A DNA stretch of 64,000 nucleotides from Oscillospiraceae bacterium (GCA_015067495.1 SVMI01000001.1:248001-312000); one strand, 5' to 3'; counted from the first letter of the stretch, positions 51,139-60,385 are shown. The notes: a model not told the origin generated them from the sequence alone. Made by a program: numbers and translations.

Positions 51139-52004
51139 TACTGTTTAATACCGAATGCTTCCTCTGTCAGCTGAAGCGGAATGTGGAAACAGCTCGAAAG
51201 CTGGGGAATGAGCAGACTGCCACCGCCTTTTGCCGGGAGCTGATGCAACTGTTTGCAACAGTGGGGGAGGATGTGCCGTCGCCGGGTCTTGCGCCGGAGA
51301 TCTCCGGGCTGTTTCAGAAATATTACGGTCTGCCCATTGACCGCTTTCAGGAAGAAAAGCGGCAGGCAAATGAATTTGTGCTGGCGCGCATGGATGCCAT
51401 CCGCGCCCACATCGAAGCTGCCGATGAGCCGCTTCTGGCGGCACTGCAGTGCGCGATTTTGGGCAATTATCTGGATTTTGCGGTGCTGCAGAAGGATCTT
51501 TCCTTTGCGCTTTTGGACGATATGCTCCGTTCCTCCGGCGATATGGAGCTGGATATGGATGCCTTTGAGCAGTTCAGGCAGGAGCTTGCCAAGGGCAAGA
51601 AGCTGCTGTATCTGACCGACAACGCAGGTGAGATCGGCTTTGACCGCCTGTTTGCCGAGCGGATCAAGGCAGAGTATCCCCAGCTGGAGATCATCGTCTG
51701 TGTTCGCGGCGGTCCGGCACAAAACGATGCCATGCGGATCGATGCGGAACGGGTCGGCATGCCTTTCCCGGTGATCGACAACGGAAATTCCGTCCCCGGC
51801 ACGATGCTTGCCCGCCTGAGCAAGGAAGCAAAAACAGCCATGGACGAAGCGGATGTGATCCTTTCCAAGGGTCAGGCAAATGTGGAGACCCTTTATGGAA
51901 ACGGCTACAACGTTTACTATGCATTTTTGATCAAATGCGGTCGATTTGAAAAGCTCTTCGGCAAGAAAATGCTGACGCCCATGTTCGTCCGGGAACCAAA
52001 ATAA
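51135..52004 (+). CDS. DUF89/ARMT1-like damage-control phosphatase
   Basis: The 289-residue protein shows the DUF89 signatures LYLTDNAGEIGFDRL (metal-binding Asp/Asn), VRGGPAQNDAMR and VILSKGQANVETL. The N-terminal CxxC (ECFLCQLKRN) is usual. Members remove phosphate from damaged or reactive sugar phosphates. The coupling to YhcH suggests a sugar phosphate from its pathway. Confidence 0.88.
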   Translation: MILFNTECFLCQLKRNVETARKLGNEQTATAFCRELMQLFATVGEDVPSPGLAPEISGLFQKYYGLPIDRFQEEKRQANEFVLARMDAIRAHIEAADEPLLAALQCAILGNYLDFAVLQKDLSFALLDDMLRSSGDMELDMDAFEQFRQELAKGKKLLYLTDNAGEIGFDRLFAERIKAEYPQLEIIVCVRGGPAQNDAMRIDAERVGMPFPVIDNGNSVPGTMLARLSKEAKTAMDEADVILSKGQANVETLYGNGYNVYYAFLIKCGRFEKLFGKKMLTPMFVREPK

Positions 52005-52009
52005 TACAA

Positions 52010-52031
52010 CCCCCGGTGTGCACACCGGGGG
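52010..52031. terminator. Hairpin terminator
   Basis: CCCCCGGTGTG and its complement CACACCGGGGG, between convergent genes. Confidence 0.65.
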
Positions 52032-52039
52032 CTTCTCAT

Positions 52040-52669
52040 TCAAAATTTTTGTATCGGCTCGTTGCCACCACGCCAGGTCAAAAAATCGCCAAAAGAATTG
52101 GCTTCGTTGATTTGCAGCTCGTAGAGCCGGCTGACACCCTCGCACAGTGCCGCACCCACCCGGAATTTCTCCGGCATATCCGGAATGCGGACGGACGAGC
52201 CTTTGCCGTCAATCTGAATCAGCAAATTTTTCCGATCGATTTTGACCCGCAGATCGTGGATCTCACCTTCTGCCAAAGGCAAAAAATCCGCCATGGCATG
52301 ATGGTGATGAAGAATTTCTCCCTGACGGGTATAGCGCCACACGTTCACACCATGTTGCCAAATAACCACCTCAATGCAGGCGGCATAGCGGAAATCGCCA
52401 TCGGCATCCGGCTTCGCATCCTCCGCAAACATCAGCATCGGTGCGCCCGTTCCCTCAAAGGAGCAGCGCAGAGCGGCTTCTGTTCCGTTTTCAAAAATCT
52501 CGTCGGTCAGCGCGCCGATGTAGGCATACCGACCGTTGAAGTGATCATCCAAAGGATCCGCCACCGCGTCCTCTTCCTGAATAAAATCCGCCTTCGCATG
52601 AAAGCGGAGGATAAAGGCTCGGCGCAGGGCATCCCGCCAGTTGCCCTTTTTTGCAAATGAAATTTTCAT
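52040..52669 (-). CDS. Hypothetical beta-rich protein (209 aa)
   Basis: Starts MKISFAKKGNWRDALRRAF. Alternating strand-like segments (IEVVIWQHGVNVWRY, IHDLRVKIDRKNLLIQIDG, YELQINEANSFGDFL) suggest a lectin-like or glycan-binding sandwich. No family recognised, no signal peptide. AGGAGG is six bases before the second of two adjacent ATGs. Confidence 0.65.
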   Translation of the reverse strand: MKISFAKKGNWRDALRRAFILRFHAKADFIQEEDAVADPLDDHFNGRYAYIGALTDEIFENGTEAALRCSFEGTGAPMLMFAEDAKPDADGDFRYAACIEVVIWQHGVNVWRYTRQGEILHHHHAMADFLPLAEGEIHDLRVKIDRKNLLIQIDGKGSSVRIPDMPEKFRVGAALCEGVSRLYELQINEANSFGDFLTWRGGNEPIQKF

Positions 52670-52689
52670 CATTTACCTCCTATGGAAAT

Positions 52690-52712
52690 CGGACCTGCGG
52701 TGTGCAGGTCCG
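52690..52712. terminator. Hairpin between two minus-strand genes
   Basis: CGGACCTGC-GGTGT-GCAGGTCCG, with TTTTT on its plus side; may end transcription of the nucleotidyltransferase. Confidence 0.5.
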
Positions 52713-52718
52713 TGCTTT

Positions 52719-53645
52719 TTATTTCCAAAGTCCGTCGGGGTACAGACCCGCGGCGGTCTTTTCCCGCAGAGCGGCGACCACCTGCGGCTTGTCGGCGGCG
52801 TAGGTCACGCCGAACCACTTGTCGGGAGAGGAGAGAACCTTGACGGTTGCCTTGTCCTCCTTGATCAGCTCGTCCACAGCCAGCGGCAGGAAGTACTCTG
52901 CCTTTTCGGGGTTCTTGACAGCCAGCGTGTCAAGGAAGCTGGGGAAACGCTTTTCCAGCTCACCCAGGAAGCTGGGGGTGTAGCCCCACATATTCATGGA
53001 GACGAGGGTGTCGGCACTCAGGTCTTCCCAATTTTCGCCGTCTTCCGTGAAGTGGATGCCGCCGTCGTACTTTTCGATGCGGGTGCGCTCCACGATCTTG
53101 GCAAGGTTGCCCTTTTCGTCTGCCTGACAGACACCGCGGGCGACGCTGCCGTTGTCGGTGACGGTATTGCCCAGCAGGTAGCCTACCATGCAGTAGTCGT
53201 ACTTTTCGCCGTCTTGTGCCTTGCACAGCGCATCGTAGATCACCCGGTAAGCGGACTTGCCGTAGTAGTCGTCCGCGTTGATCACGGCAAAGGGAGCATC
53301 GCCGATCACGTCCTTAGCGCACAGCACAGCGTGGCAGGTTCCCCAAGGCTTGGTGCGTCCTGCGGGGACGGCGTAGCCTGCGGGCAGCTTATCCAGCTCC
53401 TGATAGGCGTAGCGGATCTCCATGGGACACTTTTCCAGACGTTTGCCCACGGTCTCCATAAAGTCCTTGCGGATGGCTTCCTTAATGATAATGACGGCGG
53501 TTTCAAAGCCGGCTTCGTGTGCATCGAACAGAGAGAAGTCGAGGATCGCTTCGCCCTGACTGCCCACGGGGTCGATCTGCTTCAGACCGCCATAGCGGCT
53601 GCCCATACCGGCTGCCATCACAACAAGAATTGGTTTTTTTGCCAT
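52719..53645 (-). CDS. Sugar-phosphate nucleotidyltransferase
   Basis: The 308-residue protein begins with the nucleotidyltransferase motif VVMAAGMGSRYGGLKQIDPVG, with FAVINADDYYG (metal Asp pair) mid-protein. It should join NTP and a sugar-1-phosphate; sugar and base unknown. The C-terminal third is not a left-handed helix repeat. A GGAGA-type site lies before the ATG. Confidence 0.85.
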   Translation of the reverse strand: MAKKPILVVMAAGMGSRYGGLKQIDPVGSQGEAILDFSLFDAHEAGFETAVIIIKEAIRKDFMETVGKRLEKCPMEIRYAYQELDKLPAGYAVPAGRTKPWGTCHAVLCAKDVIGDAPFAVINADDYYGKSAYRVIYDALCKAQDGEKYDYCMVGYLLGNTVTDNGSVARGVCQADEKGNLAKIVERTRIEKYDGGIHFTEDGENWEDLSADTLVSMNMWGYTPSFLGELEKRFPSFLDTLAVKNPEKAEYFLPLAVDELIKEDKATVKVLSSPDKWFGVTYAADKPQVVAALREKTAAGLYPDGLWK

Positions 53646-53661
53646 AATATTGATCTCCTTT

Positions 53662-54579
53662 TCAAAGTCGTAATACGATTTCTGTTTTTTTCAGCTTGTC
53701 CCACGAAAATTCCGCCGCAAGCTCGCGGGCGCTGAGCGGTTCGCTTTTTTCAATGAGTCCGCAGCTGAAAGCAAGGCTGCCCAGCAGCTGCTCCGGCTTC
53801 ATGCGGCTGCGCAGCGCGCCCATGTCCAGATCCCGGTCACGCTTGCTCAAACGCCGTCCGTCCGCTGCCACCAGCAGCGGAATATGACCGTACCGGGGGT
53901 GGTCAAAGCCGAACAGCTCCTGCAGGTACATCTGCCGGGGTGCGCTGCCCAACAGATCCATGCCCCGCACCACTTCCGTTACACCGGCTTCGCCGTCGTC
54001 CACGGTCACTGCCAGCTGATAAACGTAAACGCCGTCGGCACGGCGCACCACAAAATCGCCGCATTCCGCGGTCAAATTCTGGGAAAACGATCCCTGACAC
54101 AGATCGTTCAGGGAATAGGTACGATCCGGCACCTTCACCCGCCATGCAGGCGCGCGACCGAAGGCGGCTTTTTCCGCCTCGGTCAGGTCACGGCACGTGC
54201 CGGGGTAGACGTAGGTACCGTCGGATAGGTGCGGGGCGTTGACGCTGTGCAGCTGACTGCGGGTGCAGTAGCAGCCATAGAGCAGACCGAGGTCTGCCAA
54301 ACGGTCAAAATAGCGGTCATAGACGGCACTTCTCTTGCTCTGGGGATCGGTTTCCAAGTCCCACTCAAGACCCAGCCAGAGAAGATCGGAGCGCAGCACC
54401 TGCGCAAACTCCTCGCTGGTGCGCTGGGTATCCAGATCCTCCATCCGCAGCACCCATGCGCCGCCCCGGGCTTTGACTGACAGCCACGAGATCAGTGCCG
54501 CAAAGACGTTGCCCAGATGCATCCGCCCGGAGGGGGTGGGCGCAAAGCGACCCACGGGGGCGGTCATTCCGTTCGTCAT
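53662..54579 (-). CDS. gluQ: Glutamyl-Q tRNA(Asp) synthetase
   Basis: The 305-residue protein resembles the catalytic half of glutamyl-tRNA synthetase: PTPSGRMHLGN (HIGH-like), RMEDLDTQRTS, a zinc site (YGCYCTRSQ ... YPGTCRDL), and RRLSKRDRDLDM (KMSKS-like). It lacks the anticodon-binding domain, as in GluQ, which attaches glutamate to queuosine. The ATG overlaps the preceding stop (ATGA). Confidence 0.88.
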   Translation of the reverse strand: MTNGMTAPVGRFAPTPSGRMHLGNVFAALISWLSVKARGGAWVLRMEDLDTQRTSEEFAQVLRSDLLWLGLEWDLETDPQSKRSAVYDRYFDRLADLGLLYGCYCTRSQLHSVNAPHLSDGTYVYPGTCRDLTEAEKAAFGRAPAWRVKVPDRTYSLNDLCQGSFSQNLTAECGDFVVRRADGVYVYQLAVTVDDGEAGVTEVVRGMDLLGSAPRQMYLQELFGFDHPRYGHIPLLVAADGRRLSKRDRDLDMGALRSRMKPEQLLGSLAFSCGLIEKSEPLSARELAAEFSWDKLKKTEIVLRL

Positions 54580-55001
54580 GACAGAAAGGCGGCGATCCAG
54601 TAGATCAGAACGCCGAGGATGCCAAGACTCAACACGCTTGCCACACCCATCAGGATGATCTGCCAGCGATCTTCTGCGGCGGCTTCCGCTTCCCTGCGGG
54701 CATGTTCCCGTTCCTCGGCACGCTTGCGGGCGCGCTCGGCACGGTCGCTGCCGTAGTCATTGGAATAATTTCGTACCACGGGAGGATCGGAAGGCATAAT
54801 GAGCTTGTCGGGGTCTTCAAAAGCAGGCTCACCGGGTTCTTCGAAAGAAGGGGCGTGGACGGGCTTCACGTGACCGTAGCGGTCAGCGGTGTCGTCGTTG
54901 TCCTCTGCCATGATGCTGGCAATGAGGGCGTCCAGCTCTGCGTCGGTGACGGGGGTGTTATTTTCGATCGCACCGGGGGTGCGTTTTACATCTTCATTCA
55001 C
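54576..55001 (-). CDS. Hypothetical tail-anchored membrane protein
   Basis: About 141 residues: an acidic, disordered first half, an Arg/Glu/Ala-rich helix (DRAERARKRAEEREHARREAEAAAEDR, in part) and one C-terminal membrane segment (MGVASVLSLGILGVLIYWIAAF). It should sit with its N-terminus in the cytosol. GTG at 55001 is preferred, nine bases after AAAGGAG; the ATG at 55010 touches that site. Coupled to gluQ. Confidence 0.65.
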   Translation of the reverse strand: MNEDVKRTPGAIENNTPVTDAELDALIASIMAEDNDDTADRYGHVKPVHAPSFEEPGEPAFEDPDKLIMPSDPPVVRNYSNDYGSDRAERARKRAEEREHARREAEAAAEDRWQIILMGVASVLSLGILGVLIYWIAAFLS

Positions 55002-55156
55002 GGGGGTCATCTCCTTTGATAGCACTATTTTACCGCAAAACAGAGGGGATGTAAAGTAAAAAAGCCTTGAACTTCTTGTACAAAAACAAAAATTTTATGC
55101 AACTTAAAATTTCCTTAACATTTATACACTTTTTTTATTCATAACTTCCGTTTATT

Positions 55157-55241
55157 ATAATGTTAAACGTTTCGATTTCTTCTTTTTCATTTTTTCTCTC
55201 CTCTCTTCTGTAAAATCCGCAGCCTTGGGCTGCGGATTTTA
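55157..55241 (+). terminator. AT-rich gap with promoter-like -10 and strong terminator
   Basis: TATAAT at about 55157 precedes a pyrimidine-rich stretch and a perfect stem TAAAATCCGCAGCC-TTG-GGCTGCGGATTTTA (55211-55241). A ~70-base transcript is possible; the -35 is poor. The rest of 55026-55260 holds no gene. Confidence 0.4.
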
Positions 55242-55259
55242 CTTTTTCGGGAAAGCCCC

Positions 55260-55288
55260 TTGCCTTTTGGATGAAAAAATGATACGAT
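55260..55288 (+). promoter_or_regulatory. Promoter of the SDR-rpiB unit
   Basis: TTGCCT, 17 bases, TACGAT, 25 bases before the SDR start. Confidence 0.55.
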
Positions 55289-55313
55289 GACAAAAATGAG
55301 ACGGAGGTGTCAC

Positions 55314-56015
55314 ATGAGAACTGTCGTTGTGACGGGCGGCTCCCGGGGGATCGGCGCAGCTGCGGTGGAACGTTTTGCCAAGGCGGGCGATCGGGTCTGG
55401 TTTTTGTATGAGAAGGAACACGATGCTGCCGGTGCGGTTGCCCGCAGAACCGGCGCGACGGCTGTCTGCTGCGATGTTGCCAACGGCGAAGCGGTCAGGG
55501 CTGCCTTTCGTGTGATCGGAGATGTGGATGTGCTGGTATGCAATGCGGGCATCTGCGGCGTCAGCGGCTTGATGAGCCAGCTGCCGGAGGAGGCTTGGGA
55601 TCGGATCTTCGACGTGAACGTCAAGGGCATCTACAACTGCATCAACGCGGTAACGCCGTCGTTTTTGAAAAAGCAGGCAGGCTCTGTTGTCACCGTGTCC
55701 TCCATGTGGGGGCAGGTGGGCGCATCCTGCGAGGCGGCGTATTCTGCCACCAAGGGCGCGGTGATCGCCCTGACCAAGGCACTCGCCAAGGAGCTGGGAC
55801 CCAGCGGTGTGCGGGTCAACTGCGTAGCACCGGGGGTGATCCTGACGGATATGTGCGCCGGCATCGACCCGGAAATTCTGGAGGAAATGGCGGAGGAAGC
55901 CCCCGTCGGACGCAACGGCACGCCGGATGACGTGGCGCAAGCCATCGAATATCTGGCGAACGCCGACTTTGTCACCGGACAAGTTCTGCCTGTCAACGGC
56001 GGATATATCATTTAA
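55314..56015 (+). CDS. Short-chain dehydrogenase/reductase (FabG-like)
   Basis: The 233-residue protein has TGGSRGIGAAA (cofactor loop), VCNAGICG, VSSMWGQ, YSATKGAV (catalytic Tyr/Lys) and a C-terminal VNGGYII. It may be a 3-oxoacyl-ACP reductase or a sugar/alcohol dehydrogenase; it is not in a fatty-acid operon. GGAGG fixes the ATG at 55314. It shares a transcript with rpiB. Confidence 0.85.
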   Translation: MRTVVVTGGSRGIGAAAVERFAKAGDRVWFLYEKEHDAAGAVARRTGATAVCCDVANGEAVRAAFRVIGDVDVLVCNAGICGVSGLMSQLPEEAWDRIFDVNVKGIYNCINAVTPSFLKKQAGSVVTVSSMWGQVGASCEAAYSATKGAVIALTKALAKELGPSGVRVNCVAPGVILTDMCAGIDPEILEEMAEEAPVGRNGTPDDVAQAIEYLANADFVTGQVLPVNGGYII

Positions 56016-56026
56016 GGAGGAAAATT

Positions 56027-56467
56027 ATGAAAATTGCGATTGCTTGTGATCACGGCGCGCTGGCACTGAAAAATACCCTCATCGCCCACCTGACCAAGGG
56101 CGGCTTCGAAGTGGTGAACTTCGGAACGGATACCCTCGATAGCTGTGACTATCCTGATTTTGCCGCCCCTGCCGCCAAGGCAGTTGCCGCAGGCGAATGT
56201 GAGAAGGGCATCGTCCTCTGTACCACCGGCATCGGTGTTTCCATCACCGCCAACAAGGTCAAGGGCATCCGCTGCGCCCTGCTTTCGGATGTGATGAGTG
56301 CCCGCCTGACCCGGGAGCATAACAACACCAACATGATGGCGATTGGAGCAGGTGTGGTCGGCGAGAAGCTGGCACTGGAGATCGTGGATACATGGCTGGG
56401 AACAGCTTTTTCCAACGATGCGCGCCATCAGCGACGCATCGACAAGATGATGGCACTGGAAAAGTAA
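56027..56467 (+). CDS. rpiB: Ribose-5-phosphate isomerase B
   Basis: The 146-residue protein starts MKIAIACDHGALALKN, with CTTGIGVSITANKVKGIRCAL (in part) and EHNNTNMMAIGAGVVG. It interconverts ribose-5- and ribulose-5-phosphate. AAGGAGG precedes the ATG. Confidence 0.95.
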   Translation: MKIAIACDHGALALKNTLIAHLTKGGFEVVNFGTDTLDSCDYPDFAAPAAKAVAAGECEKGIVLCTTGIGVSITANKVKGIRCALLSDVMSARLTREHNNTNMMAIGAGVVGEKLALEIVDTWLGTAFSNDARHQRRIDKMMALEK

Positions 56468-56472
56468 AGAAT

Positions 56473-56502
56473 AAGCACCCGCTCTCACAGAGCGGGTGCT
56501 TT
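56473..56502 (+). terminator. Rho-independent terminator of rpiB
   Basis: AAGCACCCGCTCT-CAC-AGAGCGGGTGCTT. Confidence 0.75.
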
Positions 56503-56557
56503 GCTTTGCGGACGTGTAATGCATGCCCCCTGCGATCGGAAATGTAACGAAAAGCAT

Positions 56558-56664
56558 GTCATTGCGAGGAAGGCGAAGCCTGACGTGGCAATCTCCTGCC
56601 ACGATCTGCCGATTTGTTACATTGTACCGGGAGGTCGCCACGGCACGTTGTGCCTCGCGATGAC
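56558..56664. repeat. Dispersed GTCATTGCGAGG repeat, copy 3
   Basis: Starts GTCATTGCGAGGAAGGCGAA, ends CTCGCGATGAC. Confidence 0.7.
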
Positions 56665-56741
56665 ACAGCCTTCGGCTGTGCGCGTGCGGATCATATCCGC
56701 CCCTGCGATGGAAATGTAACACGAACATCAGAAAGAAAAAA

Positions 56742-56823
56742 TTTTCTAAATGCGAATAATTCCTATTGACAAAAGGAAAACTATGTGCTATAGTAATATC
56801 ATAAATAAGAACAATTCTTATTT
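56742..56823 (+). promoter_or_regulatory. Rubredoxin-ferritin promoter with two Fur/PerR-like boxes
   Basis: TTGACA (56766), 17 bases, TATAGT (56789). GAATAATTC (56754) overlaps upstream of the -35, and a perfect AAATAAGAA-CAA-TTCTTATTT lies at 56803-56823. Bases 56742-56773 are identical to 61323-61354, upstream of the Fur/PerR-like gene, and the second box starts 37 bases after the -35 in both. Confidence 0.7.
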
Positions 56824-56877
56824 AGACAAAAAACAACACACGCGAAAGCGTATCAAAATGATTTGGAGGATTTTACT

Positions 56878-56994
56878 ATGAAGAAATTTGTTTGCACTGT
56901 TTGCGGTTACGTTTACGAAGGCGACGAGCTGCCCGAGGATTACGAATGCCCCCTCTGCGGCGTCGGCCCCGATCAGTTTGAAGAGGAAGCGTAA
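56878..56994 (+). CDS. Rubredoxin
   Basis: A 38-residue protein starting [20 protein letters not shown], with CPLCG after it: the two CxxC pairs that hold one iron. It is short for a rubredoxin (usually ~52), missing the C-terminal part. It passes electrons to rubrerythrin- or SOR-type enzymes. TTGGAGG before the ATG; ferritin follows 32 bases on. Confidence 0.88.
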   Translation: MKKFVCTVCGYVYEGDELPEDYECPLCGVGPDQFEEEA

Positions 56995-57026
56995 GCTTCC
57001 GAAAAAAGGTCGAAAGGAGTATTCCG

Positions 57027-57536
57027 ATGAATGAGAAGATTGCTGCCCTGCTGAATGAGCAGATCAACAAGGAGCTGTACAGCGCCTATCTCTATCTGGA
57101 TATCGCCAACTACTATGATTCCATCGATCTGGATGGCTACACCAATTACTACATGGTGCAGGCGCAGGAAGAGCGTGACCATGCGCTGCTCTTTATGAAG
57201 TATATGCAGATCAACGGTCTGAAGGTCACGCTGGAAGCCATTGGCAAGCCTGACAAGACCTTTGACTCGGTGCTGTCTCCGCTGGAGGTCGCCGCCGAGC
57301 ATGAGCGCTATGTCACTGCCCTGATCAACAACATCTATCATGAAGCCCATCAGGCGAAGGACTACCGCACCATGAAGTTCCTCGACTGGTTCGTGGATGA
57401 GCAGATGGAGGAAGAGGACAATGCCGATTCCATGATCAGCCGTTACAAGCTCTTTGGCAACGACCCCAGAGGTCTGTACCTGCTGGATCAGGAATACGCG
57501 GCGCGGGTCTACACCGCTCCGTCCCTTGTTCTGTAA
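57027..57536 (+). CDS. ftnA: Ferritin
   Basis: The 169-residue four-helix protein has the ferroxidase residues in LNEQINKELYSAYLYLDIA, QAQEERDHALLFMKYM and EAHQAKDYRTMKFLDWFVDEQMEEE (each partly given). It stores iron and limits Fenton chemistry. AAAGGAG before the ATG. Same transcript as rubredoxin. Confidence 0.93.
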   Translation: MNEKIAALLNEQINKELYSAYLYLDIANYYDSIDLDGYTNYYMVQAQEERDHALLFMKYMQINGLKVTLEAIGKPDKTFDSVLSPLEVAAEHERYVTALINNIYHEAHQAKDYRTMKFLDWFVDEQMEEEDNADSMISRYKLFGNDPRGLYLLDQEYAARVYTAPSLVL

Positions 57537-57550
57537 AAAATGCAAAAAGT

Positions 57551-57574
57551 GACCGCGGAGAAATCTCCGCGGTC
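57551..57574 (+). terminator. Terminator
   Basis: GACCGCGGAG-AAAT-CTCCGCGGTC then TTTG-TTTTTT. Confidence 0.75.
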
Positions 57575-57585
57575 TTTGTTTTTTA

Positions 57586-58428
57586 TCAGATGGAAAGCAG
57601 CTCCTTGATCTTGGTGACGGCGTCGGAGAAGGCGGTTTCGCAATCGGGATACTTGTAGGGATTGTCGAAAGCCTTGCCCACCAGCGCGTTCAGTCCGCCG
57701 AAGGTCTGCAGATGCGGCTCGAGGGTGATGAGCGTACCCTCGTGATCGGCGGCGTAGTCCAGCAGGATCTTTTGGATCTGAGCCTCGCCCTTTCCGGGAG
57801 GGACGACTGCGCCGGCTGCCAGCGCGTCCTTGATGTGGAAGTAGCGGATGTGGGGCTTGAGCAGCTGGTAGGCATCCCAAGGATCGACCTCCTCCAGCAC
57901 AAAGTTGCCCATGTCCAGCACGCATTTCAGGTCGCCGCCGAAGATGTTCATCAGCTCCAGACAACGCTCCGGGATGTCGCCGTAGATCTTTGCCTCGTTT
58001 TCGTGGCAGAGAACCACACCGGCAGCTTTTGCAAGGTCGATCATACGACCCAACGCATCAATGACCTGCTGGCGGCACTGGGTGACGGGCGTGTCATCCG
58101 TGCCGTAGAAGCTGAACATGCGGATGTTGGATGTGCCGAGGATGTTGGCAAATTCGAAAATTTTACGGGCAGACTCCATGTGGGCATCCAGATCGCCGTC
58201 CAGCCGGATCTTGCCCAAGGGCGAGCCGATGGAGCTGACACCGATGCCGTTGTCCCGCAGCTTTTCGGCATAGCCTTTGATCTGCGCAACGGTCATGTCG
58301 GCGACGTTGCCGCCGTCCGCGCCCCGCAGCTCGAGCATGTCGAAGCCAAAGCACTTGGCGGCTTCGATCTGACGGTCAAAATCCGTGCTGTATTCATCAG
58401 TAAAGGCGGAAAAAACAAATTTCTTCAT
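57586..58428 (-). CDS. Sugar phosphate isomerase/epimerase (xylose isomerase-like TIM barrel)
   Basis: The 280-residue protein has metal-site blocks VVLCHENEAKIYGDIP, CVLDMGNFVLEEVDPWD and RYFHIKDAL. It belongs to the AP-endonuclease-2-like barrel family, often acting on inositol-like or keto-sugars. It lies two bases from the oxidoreductase upstream, so it is one operon with it. Confidence 0.87.
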   Translation of the reverse strand: MKKFVFSAFTDEYSTDFDRQIEAAKCFGFDMLELRGADGGNVADMTVAQIKGYAEKLRDNGIGVSSIGSPLGKIRLDGDLDAHMESARKIFEFANILGTSNIRMFSFYGTDDTPVTQCRQQVIDALGRMIDLAKAAGVVLCHENEAKIYGDIPERCLELMNIFGGDLKCVLDMGNFVLEEVDPWDAYQLLKPHIRYFHIKDALAAGAVVPPGKGEAQIQKILLDYAADHEGTLITLEPHLQTFGGLNALVGKAFDNPYKYPDCETAFSDAVTKIKELLSI

Positions 58429-58429
58429 A

Positions 58430-59302
58430 TTAAACCTCCGGGTAACAGATCAGCTCACGCTGACCGCTGGTGATGGCGCGGTCGATGGCATTGAGCACAA
58501 AGACGGGGGAGAACAGCTCCTCGTAGGAAAGATCCGGCTCTGCACCCTCCATCAGGTCGGCAAATGCCTTAAATTCCGCGTAGTACCATTCGTTGCCCTG
58601 ATTGGCGACGTAACCGCCCTGCGTGCCGTTCTTTGCGAAGCGGGCGGCATAGTATTCGCCGCTGCCCACGGTGTAAAGGCTGCTGACGGTGAAATCCCCG
58701 TAATGGAACAGCACGGTGTAGGCATCCTTGGCGGCAGTGACCTGCACGGCATCGGGATAGCGACCGAAGGCTTCCAGCACCATCTCCACCAGATGCTGGG
58801 AGTAGAAGTAGAAGCCGCCGTAGGGATTGTCCATGTTCAGGGGCGCACGGACGATACCGCCGACGGTAGCACCGCCCACCTGCGCGGCACATGCCTGCTT
58901 CAGCTGGACGATCTCAAAGGCGTGGCGCAGGCTGGAGCCGCCGGTGACCTTGATGCCCTTTGCTTTCAGCTGGGACAGAAATTCCACCGCATCCGCTTCC
59001 GTGCAGGTGATGGGCTTGTCGATGAACATGGGAACGCCGCTGTCCATGTAGGGCTTGGCGTACTGGTAGTGATGGTCGCCGTGGCGGGCGGTGATGACGA
59101 TGCCGTCCACCTTGCCCACTGCTTCGTCGAAGCTTGCCATAACGGGGACATCAAACTCGTCGTGCAGCTTCTGCGCGGCGGCAACGTCGTCGCTGTAAAC
59201 GCCGATGCATTGGATGTGCGCCAGCTCGGGGCGGGTTTTCATGTGCTTCAGAAATGCGTTTGCATGGCTGTTTTCACAGCCGAGAATGACAATTTTCTTC
59301 AT
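58430..59302 (-). CDS. Gfo/Idh/MocA family oxidoreductase
   Basis: The 290-residue protein starts KKIVILGCENSHANAFLKHM, a variant Rossmann loop, with FIDKPITCTEADAVEFL (EKP-like, here DKP). It oxidises or reduces a cyclic polyol or sugar with NAD(P). Between the isomerase and a second such enzyme. Confidence 0.87.
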   Translation of the reverse strand: MKKIVILGCENSHANAFLKHMKTRPELAHIQCIGVYSDDVAAAQKLHDEFDVPVMASFDEAVGKVDGIVITARHGDHHYQYAKPYMDSGVPMFIDKPITCTEADAVEFLSQLKAKGIKVTGGSSLRHAFEIVQLKQACAAQVGGATVGGIVRAPLNMDNPYGGFYFYSQHLVEMVLEAFGRYPDAVQVTAAKDAYTVLFHYGDFTVSSLYTVGSGEYYAARFAKNGTQGGYVANQGNEWYYAEFKAFADLMEGAEPDLSYEELFSPVFVLNAIDRAITSGQRELICYPEV

Positions 59303-59314
59303 ACTCTTACCTCC

Positions 59315-60385
59315 TCAGAACTTCACGGGCAGGGGATTCTGCGCGTGGACAGTTTCGATGACGCGGATGACCTCTCTTGCCATGTAGGGGGTGACGGTCA
59401 TGGGTCTTCCCTCGGTCAGCTTGTAGTAAAGCTGCTCATAGAGAGAGGCTGTGCCGGTATCAAAGGCAGTGCCGTTGAATTTGCCCTCTTCCTCATGCTT
59501 GATGAGGGATTCTCTGCAGTAGACGGGGTTGTGACTGCCGTCGTGGATGTACTCCTCCTGCACCGGCTGCTCGGGGTTCTCACCGGGGACGAGGTAGGTC
59601 ATTTGATACTCGGTCGTCGTGCACTGGAAGGTGCCGAGGGTACCCTGCAGCTTCAGGTTGTAGGGGCTGTAGGCATCGTTTGCAACCATCTCAATGTCCG
59701 CAAAGGGCTTGCCGGGAGCATCGAGGATGATCTTGGAGGAGTCGTCAGCGTCGCCGCTGGACAGAACATTCTCCAGCTTGCTGTAAGCCACACGGATATT
59801 GGGGTCAAAGTCCATCAGACCAAGGGAAATGCCGATGGGGTGCGGACCGGTATTGTAGGTGTTGCCGGCGCACTTTTTCTGCAGGGTCTGCCAGTCCCAG
59901 CGGCGGGAGAAGCTGTTGTAGCGCAGCTTAATCTGCTTGATCTCGCCCAGCTTGCCGGATGCCGCCAGCTCCTTGGCAAACAGATAGAAGGGGGCAAGGA
60001 AGGTCTGCTGGAAGACTGCCAGCACCAAGCCTTTATCCTGCGCCAGCTTGATCAGCTCGTCGCACTCGTAATGGGTGCGGGCGAAGGGCTTTTCCACCAG
60101 CACGTTGAAGCCGTGAAGGAGAAGGTCTTTGGTGATGGGGGCGTGCATCTCGGAATAGGTGGCGTTGACCACAAGGTCGATGTCCTCAATGCCATACAGC
60201 TCCGTATAGTCCGCGAAAACGGTGCAGCCGGGATGGCGCTCCAGCGCGATCTGACGGCGCTGCTCACTGGCTTCGACCACGTACTTTACATTATAATATT
60301 TATTGTCGTCGCGCAGAAAGTATCCGCCGTGGATATCTCTGCCGCTGCGTCCCTGACCGATGATCGCTACATTCAGCTTTTTCAT
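59315..60385 (-). CDS. Gfo/Idh/MocA family oxidoreductase, second copy
   Basis: The 356-residue protein starts KKLNVAIIGQGRSGRDIHGGYF, with the EKP motif in NVLVEKPFARTHYECDEL. It is longer than its neighbour and not a recent duplicate. First gene of the operon, divergent from the AraC-type regulator. Confidence 0.9.
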   Translation of the reverse strand: MKKLNVAIIGQGRSGRDIHGGYFLRDDNKYYNVKYVVEASEQRRQIALERHPGCTVFADYTELYGIEDIDLVVNATYSEMHAPITKDLLLHGFNVLVEKPFARTHYECDELIKLAQDKGLVLAVFQQTFLAPFYLFAKELAASGKLGEIKQIKLRYNSFSRRWDWQTLQKKCAGNTYNTGPHPIGISLGLMDFDPNIRVAYSKLENVLSSGDADDSSKIILDAPGKPFADIEMVANDAYSPYNLKLQGTLGTFQCTTTEYQMTYLVPGENPEQPVQEEYIHDGSHNPVYCRESLIKHEEEGKFNGTAFDTGTASLYEQLYYKLTEGRPMTVTPYMAREVIRVIETVHAQNPLPVKF